From contig DASZVS010000008.1 of assembly GCA_035546975.1 (NCBI GenBank), positions 1-25,676 on the forward strand: a stretch of 25,676 bases of DNA. Direction: 5' to 3'. Position numbers and translations under genes: made by a program. The stretch comes from JARIHC01 sp035546975 (GTDB taxonomy: Bacteria; Patescibacteriota; Saccharimonadia; Saccharimonadales; UBA4665). Under the pieces are notes generated by a model. It was not told the DNA's origin, did not search any database, and saw only the letters and a list, made by a program, of their open reading frames with translations. Shown in pieces: positions 15,927 through 22,001 of the stretch. The stretch's first letter is position 1. Each line of letters begins with the position of its first letter.

Positions 15927-16841
15927 ACGCATGTCTTCATAGAGATGGCGGCCAATCTCTCCTAAATACGTGTGGTTTTTTACCGTCGGCAGCACTGCAG
16001 GGCCAGCCGGAACAAGCGCAATGTCATCTCTGCCGTACTTACGCAGAACGCCGTAAGCCGACCGGGCTACGCGTGTAGTATGCGGATTGGCAGCAATGAA
16101 GCCAACGACAGCCTCCGATTTAGGGCCCGTGGTTTCCAGCCAGTCGGCCATGCAAGATTCCGTGGTATGGCGGGCGGCACCGTTGCGCTCCACTGCCTGG
16201 GCATGCATGAGCGCGAACGGTACATCGCGCCACGAAAATTCCTGGATATGCGGCCTGGCATATTCGCCAGTCTCTGTCATATAGGCAGCCGCCTTTTCCA
16301 CTACAACGTTGCCAAGGTCCATTACCGCTGCTAGGCGGAGCATGTCTGTTTCCCAATGGATATTGGTGCCGCCGGCGCCTTTTTCCAGGTTCGAAAGCTG
16401 GCCATTACCCATGTTGTTGAGATCGTCCTGAACCGGTACTATTTCCTCGGTAAATATTTTTCGCTCGCCGCCGAGCAGCGTAACTCTATCCGTAGTAATG
16501 CCACCTTCTTCCAGTACTTGCTTCAAAAAACGCATGCGGTGATGGTTGCCCCAGTACGTGCCCCCAAGCATAAGTAGCTCGTCATAGTGCCGGGCCAACA
16601 AAGGGTGCTCGCGAACCAATCCAAATTGGCTGTAGAGTTCATGCAGCTCGGGCTCATCTGCAGGATTTATCTGAAACCGTTGTTCGGGCTTAATGTGGTC
16701 GCCACGCACCCACGGCTGCGTTGCTTCTACTGCGGTTTCCAAAGTTGCGGCAGCCTCAGGCGGCGCGCCAGCAATTTCAAAAAGCCGCGGCAATTTATCC
16801 TGGTGCTGTTCATAAAAGGCCGGCGCATCAGGGTTTATCAT
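15855..16841 (-). CDS. Possible DUF218-like (YdcF/ElyC fold) protein, copy B
   Basis: The 328-aa soluble protein contains MLGG (91-94), VTLLGGERK (120-128), an acidic HWETDMLRL (162-170) and AANPHTTRVARSA (250-262). The last resembles the 'H..R' motif that follows the third strand in DUF218 proteins, and this copy fits the family better than the 342-aa protein. The GGxRK residues are numbered 124-128 in both. The ATG overlaps the stop of the YfiH-like gene (ATGA at 16838-16841), so the two are translationally coupled. The 3' end overlaps the TrmB gene by 72 nt in the convergent direction. Confidence 0.6.
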   Translation of the reverse strand: MINPDAPAFYEQHQDKLPRLFEIAGAPPEAAATLETAVEATQPWVRGDHIKPEQRFQINPADEPELHELYSQFGLVREHPLLARHYDELLMLGGTYWGNHHRMRFLKQVLEEGGITTDRVTLLGGERKIFTEEIVPVQDDLNNMGNGQLSNLEKGAGGTNIHWETDMLRLAAVMDLGNVVVEKAAAYMTETGEYARPHIQEFSWRDVPFALMHAQAVERNGAARHTTESCMADWLETTGPKSEAVVGFIAANPHTTRVARSAYGVLRKYGRDDIALVPAGPAVLPTVKNHTYLGEIGRHLYEDMRLRQTGSGLAAGTGISGEPSVIGQ

Positions 16842-17596
16842 GGCGTATCCTCCGGGGTTCGCAACATTGCAACGACGCCGTTACGGCCAATTTGCTCGCC
16901 GGTACGGCAGCTGCGCACATGTGAGAAATAATGCGGGTCGGCGGCAACGTCTATGGGGCTTACCTCCATCTGTGCCGGCTCAACGCCGGCATCAGCCAAA
17001 TCACGGATAAGGCGCCCTACTAAGTCGACATGGTACTTCCCGCCCCGGCGCTCAATGAAACTTTTCCATGCAGGGTCTGCCAGCTGCTCGGGATCGATAG
17101 AATCAAAATAATAGGAATCCTGGCGGACAGACGGCCCCATATGTACGCGCACATCCGGTTTTTTCACGCCATGCGCCAGAATTTTTTCCAGGGCTGCAAG
17201 GTGGATTTCACCCTTTATTCCCTGTCGGCCGGCATGGATAAGACCGAGAATACTGCCCGCTTCCGCATCGTACATAGTTACTGCATTGCAGTCTGCAGGG
17301 TTAAGGCCGAGTGCCACGCCTGGCCGGTCGATAAAAAGGCCATCGGTTTTATAGGTTTCGGCCAGTTCTTCATCAGCTAGGCCGCCTAAATCAGTGAATT
17401 CAGTGCCCATTTGCACGATTTGCAGCACATATTTGGCCGGATGTAACGTATCTATAAGTTTTTGGCGGTTCTCGGCAGCCTGAGCAGGATCACCAAAACG
17501 GGACCAATCTACATTGCCAAGCAGTTTGCCGCTATATGCAATCTCTGCATATGGCTCAACAATATGCGTTATTTCTCCTGCTGCCACAACTGCCAT
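16838..17596 (-). CDS. YfiH/YlmD (laccase-domain, PgeF-like) protein lacking one metal histidine
   Basis: The 252-aa protein has the DUF152 signatures TDGLF (84-88), PADCNAV with the metal cysteine C103, and IHAGRQG with H121. The third expected ligand, the histidine of the QVHG motif, is V61 here (QIVQMG). Family members have been described as peptidoglycan editing factor and as purine nucleoside phosphorylases. The missing ligand raises doubt about activity. A good promoter, TTGTAA-17-TATAAT (17606-17634, minus strand), ends 9 nt before the ATG, predicting a leader of about 3 nt. It is first in an operon with the 328-aa gene. Confidence 0.8.
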   Translation of the reverse strand: MAVVAAGEITHIVEPYAEIAYSGKLLGNVDWSRFGDPAQAAENRQKLIDTLHPAKYVLQIVQMGTEFTDLGGLADEELAETYKTDGLFIDRPGVALGLNPADCNAVTMYDAEAGSILGLIHAGRQGIKGEIHLAALEKILAHGVKKPDVRVHMGPSVRQDSYYFDSIDPEQLADPAWKSFIERRGGKYHVDLVGRLIRDLADAGVEPAQMEVSPIDVAADPHYFSHVRSCRTGEQIGRNGVVAMLRTPEDTP

Positions 17597-17605
17597 AAGA
17601 TATAT

Positions 17606-17634
17606 ATTATATCATTATATAAACTTATTTACAA
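17606..17634 (-). promoter_or_regulatory. Promoter of the YfiH-like operon
   Basis: Minus strand -35 TTGTAA (17629-17634), 17-bp spacer, -10 TATAAT (17606-17611). A second TATAAT (17614-17619) lies 8 bp upstream. The first ends 9 nt before the ATG. Confidence 0.6.
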
Positions 17635-17652
17635 GATACGTCGCCTGAAAAT

Positions 17653-18174
17653 TTAATGGTATTCGGCTTTTTCGGTAATGATTACATCCAGAGGAATGTC
17701 ATGCGCCTCCGTAGGGAGGTTCTTTACTTTTCCCTGCTCGAAGCAAACGCCGATTTTTCTGGCTTTAGGGTGGCCTGCTAACAACCGGTCATAGTAACCG
17801 CCGCCATAACCAATACGGTGCAGCGACTGTGGATCAAAACCAAGCATCGGCACAATAATAATTTCAAAATTCTGCCCGTCACTGCTATTAACAGCGTGCG
17901 TTGGAACAATTTGCCACGTTCCCTTATGCTTTTGCGAAGTGTACATTTGAATTTCCGGATAATGAGACTGCAGGAATGCCGTAAATGGCGTTACATCAAC
18001 CTCATTAAGGCTTTTGATCGGCTCGTAGCAATGGATTTTTCGAATGCCCGCCCACCCACTTGCTCCCTGTAACCGTTCAGAAATCAGCCGGCTATTCTTT
18101 GCAACGACATTGGAAGGCAAAGCAAGCCTGGACTGTCGTAAACGTGCGCGAAGCGTGGCTTTTTTCTCGTTCAT
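17653..18174 (-). CDS. 5-formyltetrahydrofolate cyclo-ligase
   Basis: The protein from the ATG at 18174 is 173 aa (MNEKKATLRARLRQSRLAL...). It has the family ATP/substrate loop GYGGGYYDR and the VPMLGFD strand. The enzyme converts 5-formyl-THF to 5,10-methenyl-THF with ATP. A longer frame reaches 18234, but the extra 20 residues do not fit the family, and they would be translated across the divergent promoters, so I chose 18174. TACAAT on the minus strand (18184-18189) ends 9 nt before this ATG. The -10 overlaps the divergent TATAAT on the plus strand. Confidence 0.9.
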   Translation of the reverse strand: MNEKKATLRARLRQSRLALPSNVVAKNSRLISERLQGASGWAGIRKIHCYEPIKSLNEVDVTPFTAFLQSHYPEIQMYTSQKHKGTWQIVPTHAVNSSDGQNFEIIIVPMLGFDPQSLHRIGYGGGYYDRLLAGHPKARKIGVCFEQGKVKNLPTEAHDIPLDVIITEKAEYH

Positions 18175-18179
18175 ACTAG

Positions 18180-18189
18180 TATAATTGTA
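18180..18189. promoter_or_regulatory. Overlapping divergent -10 boxes
   Basis: TATAAT on the plus strand (18180-18185) and TACAAT on the minus strand (18184-18189) share two bases. Polymerase could occupy only one at a time. From the plus-strand box, transcription would start near 18192, 2 nt before a 7-codon open frame (18194-18217, MRRPGTV) that ends 8 nt before the DUF1345 gene. A second possible -10, TATAAA (18213-18218), ends 7 nt before that gene's ATG. Confidence 0.4.
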
Positions 18190-18225
18190 AGCAATGAGGA
18201 GGCCGGGGACGGTATAAAAGAAAAC

Positions 18226-18882
18226 ATGCGCCAAAAAATACCTGTTTCAGAACTTGTTCAAGTCCAGTTAGCGCTTTTGGTAGCCATCGGCCTGCAGGTT
18301 GTTACACGGCAAGTTGGCAATGAACTGCTGCCTGGCTCGCAGTTCATTATTATTCTCATAGAGCTCGGGCTGGCATTGCTCATCGGGCTAACCGTTAACC
18401 GTCACCGTGAAAATCCTGCTGCCCTTCACCGGCCGCTAGCCGTCATACTACTCGGGCTTATCACTATCATTAATGTTAGCGGCCTGATTTATGTCTTAAA
18501 TTCATTGATAATTAACCACGCCTCCCTGAATGGCGCGAAACTGCTGGCCTCGGCAATCGCTATTTTTGCGACGAATATTATCGTCTTCGCACTCTGGTAT
18601 TGGGAAATCGACAGTCCGGGATTAACGGGTACGCACTGGTCGAAGCATGATAAAGATTTTCAGTTTACCCAGCAAGATGCTTCGCTTGGAGGTGAATTTC
18701 CGAATTGGCGTCCGCAATTCGGCGATTATTTATACCTCTCCATCACCAATGCGGTTAACTTTGCGCCGGCGGATGTTCGCCCTCTTACCTTGCAAGCCAA
18801 GGCCCTTATGGCGGCACAGTCCCTCATTTCTGTATTCACGCTTGCGCTTGTCATTGCCCGCTCGGTCAATATTCTCGCTTAA
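18226..18882 (+). CDS. DUF1345-family membrane protein
   Basis: The 218-aa protein has about five hydrophobic segments. A conserved-looking C-terminal half (DYLYLSITNAVNFAPAD, then VRPLTLQAKALMAAQSL and a final LALVIARSVNIL helix) matches the pattern of DUF1345 proteins. Their pore-like S-x-T segment recalls ion channels. Function is not established. No Shine-Dalgarno is at normal distance; AGGAGG lies 23 nt upstream inside a short upstream frame. The last 4 nt overlap the kinase-like gene. Confidence 0.75.
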   Translation: MRQKIPVSELVQVQLALLVAIGLQVVTRQVGNELLPGSQFIIILIELGLALLIGLTVNRHRENPAALHRPLAVILLGLITIINVSGLIYVLNSLIINHASLNGAKLLASAIAIFATNIIVFALWYWEIDSPGLTGTHWSKHDKDFQFTQQDASLGGEFPNWRPQFGDYLYLSITNAVNFAPADVRPLTLQAKALMAAQSLISVFTLALVIARSVNILA

Positions 18883-19469
18883 AGTCCGAGAGCTTGTTTT
18901 ACCTGCTGCTCAAATTGCTGCAAGTCGCTTCCATCGTTTCGTACAACTACGTCCGAACCCTCTTTCACAGCAGCCATGTCGAGCGTTGCCGCGTCGCCGG
19001 TGTGATGCATTTCGATTTCCTCGTCTGCCAAAAATTGTTCAAACGTTTTCCTGTCGTCAACCGCCCGGTGCGCGCCGCGCGCTTCCAGGTTTGCCTGAAC
19101 CCTTTCGTAACGAACACGGGGATCAGCGTCGACCCAGACAACCGTGCCGCCCAGCTCATGGACGCGGACTACCTCGCCGGAATTACGCAAACTAGCCATA
19201 ACTACACCTTTGTACTGTTTCGTCTGCTCTTTATATAACTGCATGGCCTTGTCTACCAGCACTCCCAAGCCGTGCTCCCGGCGCCATTCAGCGCTCAGTT
19301 CGCGCATGTGCTCTCGTGCCGGCGGCAAGCCGCGGCGAGCTAGTTCATCTCGCAAAATATCGGTAACCGATACGAAAAAGTAGCCGTATTTATCGGCCAG
19401 CAGATGCCCAACAGTATCCTTCCCGGACCCGTTCGTGCCGCCGATGCCGATAATCTGAAGTTTGCTCAT
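18879..19469 (-). CDS. P-loop kinase, dNMP-kinase-like
   Basis: The 196-aa protein begins with a Walker A loop GTNGSGKDT (11-19). The GKDT form is typical of deoxynucleoside monophosphate kinases and related AAA_18-type kinases. A VSVTDILRDEL segment and a lid-like stretch (VDADPRVRYERVQANLEARG) follow, consistent with a small nucleotide kinase. The substrate is not certain; dephospho-CoA kinase is another option. Neighbouring nucleotide genes favour a nucleotide substrate. A leader of about 40 nt is likely (TATACT upstream), with AAGAAG just before the ATG. Confidence 0.75.
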   Translation of the reverse strand: MSKLQIIGIGGTNGSGKDTVGHLLADKYGYFFVSVTDILRDELARRGLPPAREHMRELSAEWRREHGLGVLVDKAMQLYKEQTKQYKGVVMASLRNSGEVVRVHELGGTVVWVDADPRVRYERVQANLEARGAHRAVDDRKTFEQFLADEEIEMHHTGDAATLDMAAVKEGSDVVVRNDGSDLQQFEQQVKQALGL

Positions 19470-19534
19470 TGCTTCTTAGGGTTTGCAACCAAATCTTACA
19501 CCAAGTATATACCAATGTTTCATCTGTAATAATA

Positions 19535-19563
19535 TTGACTTTTATTGAATTTTACATTAAAAT
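19535..19563 (+). promoter_or_regulatory. Promoter that fixes the start of the dUTPase-like gene
   Basis: -35 TTGACT (19535-19540), 17-bp spacer, -10 TAAAAT (19558-19563). Transcription should begin near 19570, so the in-frame ATG at 19564 would lie upstream of the mRNA start and the ATG at 19573 is the probable start. Confidence 0.7.
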
Positions 19564-19572
19564 ATGGTGATT

Positions 19573-20238
19573 ATGGCTATCGTGGTGAAGCATGAGATTA
19601 TTGAGTCCATCAAGAATGGCGAACTAAAGTTTACCCCTGTCTTGGACAGTCTTCAATTCCGCCCGCATGCAGTTGACCTTCGCCTCGGTACGACCTTCCG
19701 CATCCCCAAGCGTACGTTCACTGTCAAACGCGGCAGCAAAGGCCGCACCGCGGTACCGCTCGACCATATGGCAGTGAATAATGGCCATTTTGCCGTTTAC
19801 GACGAAATCGACCTAAAACCCGGCCAGTATTTCGACATTCTTCCCGGCGAGTGGGTTATGGGCTTTACGCTCGAGAAAGTACACATCAAAAGTAACACCC
19901 TGATGGGTGTGCTCTACCCCCGCTCATCTGTAAACCGGCGCGGTTTAGCCGTTGATCTGACCGGCATTGTGGATACCGGTTACAGTGGGCATCTTATGAT
20001 CCCGATCCACAATACCACGAGCATGCAGGTCATCCGGATTTGGCCGGGCGAACGGATTTGCCAGCTTGTTTTCGAACGGCTGGAGCAACCAGTCCGCGAA
20101 GGCTACCAAGGCCGTTATTTTGAGCGCAAAAAGAAGACTGCCGGCACGTATGTACCCGAAAAAGAAAGCCGCGAGATAGAACTCATTCGTTCCGGCGACA
20201 TTAAAAAGATCAAAAAAGAATTTAAGCAGCTGGCGTAA
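19573..20238 (+). CDS. dUTPase/dCTP-deaminase superfamily protein, deaminase Glu replaced
   Basis: The 221-aa protein (start at 19573 because of the promoter) has a Dcd-like N-terminus (RPHAVDLRLGTTF) and PRSSVNRRGL (R117, S118, S119, R122). The next segment, GIVDTGYSGHLMIPIHN, reads like dUTPase: D134 matches the catalytic aspartate. The position of the dCTP deaminase glutamate (E. coli E138) is P144. PGERICQLVFERL follows. The likely reaction is dUTP to dUMP; deamination of dCTP is unlikely without the glutamate. It is followed by a 17-nt convergent overlap with the HExxH gene. Annotation as plain dCTP deaminase would be the usual automatic call. Confidence 0.85.
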   Translation: MAIVVKHEIIESIKNGELKFTPVLDSLQFRPHAVDLRLGTTFRIPKRTFTVKRGSKGRTAVPLDHMAVNNGHFAVYDEIDLKPGQYFDILPGEWVMGFTLEKVHIKSNTLMGVLYPRSSVNRRGLAVDLTGIVDTGYSGHLMIPIHNTTSMQVIRIWPGERICQLVFERLEQPVREGYQGRYFERKKKTAGTYVPEKESREIELIRSGDIKKIKKEFKQLA

Positions 20239-20809
20239 GCTGGCGGCGCACCTTTTTGGTGGATGAGGCCGAGCCGGCCTTGTAACGTTTTTTAAGCCTG
20301 GCAAATGTGGCCTGCCGCTCTTCGTATGTCATAGCGAGGGCCCACCTCCACGCTTTCCCATACAGCGGACGCGACATCTCTGTCTCTAACCGAACCTCGC
20401 CGTCGGCGACAGCTTTTCCCGCCACGTCGACAAGCACATCATAGAGGAACAGGTAAATATGGCGATGCATATAATAATTCGCCTTCGGGCCGCCATATAA
20501 AGGTTCGATGCCATTGCCGATCACCAGGCGGTGCGCCAGCTCATGAGCGATCGTACAAAGCACGTCCGCGTCGCCATATGAAGCATCCTTGACCGATAAT
20601 TCCATCGGTTTAAACTTATTGCCCGCTCTACTGGCGCCTTCCCACATCCGGACAGTGATCCGGCGCTGCTTAAATCTAAGGCCAGTATGCTTATGAAGCG
20701 CGCTCAATATGGACGCCTGATATTGCATCCACGTACGCTCGTATTTGGCCGCAGCCAAGGTGTATTCCAGCGGCTGTTTCTGGGGTTCAATTTTGAAGAC
20801 GAGCTTCAT
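20222..20809 (-). CDS. Small cytoplasmic HExxH metalloprotein
   Basis: The 195-aa protein has a zincin helix IAHELAHRLV (H88, E89, H92) and no signal peptide or membrane segment. The third ligand is not obvious; H114 or H116 in YYMHRHIYLF are candidates. It resembles the style of SprT/WSS1 or minigluzincin-like domains but matches no family I can name. The C-terminus is basic (TKKVRRQL). TACAAT on the minus strand (20816-20821) ends exactly 6 nt before the ATG, so a leaderless mRNA is predicted, transcribed separately from rpoD. Confidence 0.7.
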   Translation of the reverse strand: MKLVFKIEPQKQPLEYTLAAAKYERTWMQYQASILSALHKHTGLRFKQRRITVRMWEGASRAGNKFKPMELSVKDASYGDADVLCTIAHELAHRLVIGNGIEPLYGGPKANYYMHRHIYLFLYDVLVDVAGKAVADGEVRLETEMSRPLYGKAWRWALAMTYEERQATFARLKKRYKAGSASSTKKVRRQLTPAA

Positions 20810-20829
20810 GCCGACATTGTAACGTATAT

Positions 20830-21996
20830 CTATTTGATGTAGTCGTGCAGTTTTTTAGCGTCGCGGTGTTTGCGCAGTTTGGCCAAAGCCTTAGCTTCTA
20901 TCTGGCGGATACGCTCACGGGTCACGCTGAATTCTTGGCCGACTTCTTCCAGGGTATGGCTTTTGCCGTCTTCCAGGCCGAAACGCAGTTTCAATATCTT
21001 CTGTTCGCGTTCGGTCAGGGCGCCGAGCATATCCTTGACCTGCTCTTTCAGCAGCTGGCCAGTAGCGGATTCTTCGGGGCTAACGGTATCTTCATCTTCG
21101 ATGAAATCAGCCAAAACGCTATCTTCTTCGTCGTCGCGAATTGAAGCGTCGAGCGAGGAAATGTCCTGCTTAATTTTCATGATGTGTTCAACCTTGTCGA
21201 CATCAATTTCCATAGCTTTGGCGATTTCTTCATTGGAAGGTTCGCGGTTTAATTCCTGGGTCAGGCGGCGCTGGGTACGAAGCAATTTATTGATCGTCTC
21301 CACCATGTGGACCGGGATACGAATAGTACGCGCCTGGTCGGCAATGGCGCGGGTGATGGCTTGGCGGATCCACCAAGTGGCGTAAGTTGAAAACTTGAAT
21401 CCTTTGTCAGGGTCAAACTTCTCCACTGCGCGTAGCAAACCAGTATTTCCCTCTTGGATAAGATCCAAGAGGTCTAGGCCGCGGCCAACATAACGCTTAG
21501 CGATCGAGACTACCAGGCGCATGTTAGCTTCAGCCATTTGGTCTTTGGCTTCCTTGTCGCCGGCAACGACACGTTTGGCCAACGCCAATTCTTCCTCCGC
21601 AGAAAGCAATGGGATTTTGCCAATCTCACGCAGATATAAGCGCACAGAATCATCGGCTACATCATCATCAAGGTAGACCGGCGTATCAGATGATTCTTCT
21701 TCCTCTTCTTCGTCATCCCATTCATCGGTGAATTTAGACGTATCCGGATCCGTCGCCGTTATTTCAATGTTCAAATCGGCCAGTTCAGTGTACAGCGCAT
21801 CGAGCGTTTCGGCATTTTCCGGGGTTTCCGGGATAAGTGCAAAGATATCGCGCTGGTCAAGATGGCCTTCTTTTTTGGCGCGCGCTACCAGCTGCTGTTT
21901 GCTCTGTTCGATGCTCTGCTCTTCGTCGTTCTTTTTAATCCTTTTGGTATTCTTTGGCTTATCGTTCTTGTCTTTCTTATCCTTAGCTTTAGCCAT
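20830..21996 (-). CDS. rpoD: Principal RNA polymerase sigma factor (sigma70)
   Basis: The 388-aa protein has regions 1.2 (DDSVRLYLREIGKIPLL), 2 (NMRLVVSIAKRYVGRGLDLL, KGFKFSTYATWWIRQAI, the -10 recognition helix), 3, and 4.2 (TLEEVGQEF, SVTRERIRQIEAKALAKLRKH, the -35 helix-turn-helix). All recognition elements look standard, agreeing with TTGACA/TATAAT-like promoters in this window. In place of a normal region 1.1, the N-terminus has a lysine-rich stretch (1-25) and a strongly acidic run around 90-105 (DEWDDEEEEEESSD). It starts 5 nt after the dnaG stop and is cotranscribed. Confidence 0.96.
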   Translation of the reverse strand: MAKAKDKKDKNDKPKNTKRIKKNDEEQSIEQSKQQLVARAKKEGHLDQRDIFALIPETPENAETLDALYTELADLNIEITATDPDTSKFTDEWDDEEEEEESSDTPVYLDDDVADDSVRLYLREIGKIPLLSAEEELALAKRVVAGDKEAKDQMAEANMRLVVSIAKRYVGRGLDLLDLIQEGNTGLLRAVEKFDPDKGFKFSTYATWWIRQAITRAIADQARTIRIPVHMVETINKLLRTQRRLTQELNREPSNEEIAKAMEIDVDKVEHIMKIKQDISSLDASIRDDEEDSVLADFIEDEDTVSPEESATGQLLKEQVKDMLGALTEREQKILKLRFGLEDGKSHTLEEVGQEFSVTRERIRQIEAKALAKLRKHRDAKKLHDYIK

Positions 21997-22001
21997 ACTC
22001 T

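Noticed and set aside
18175..18234. Longer N-terminus of the formyl-THF cyclo-ligase
   Set aside because: The extra 20 residues do not fit the family and cross the divergent promoters.
19564..19572. ATG 19564 as start of the dUTPase-like gene
   Set aside because: It directly abuts the -10 box, so it would be upstream of the transcription start.
20870..21385. 171-aa serine-rich plus-strand frame over rpoD
   Set aside because: Low-complexity shadow of the opposite strand; rpoD is certain.
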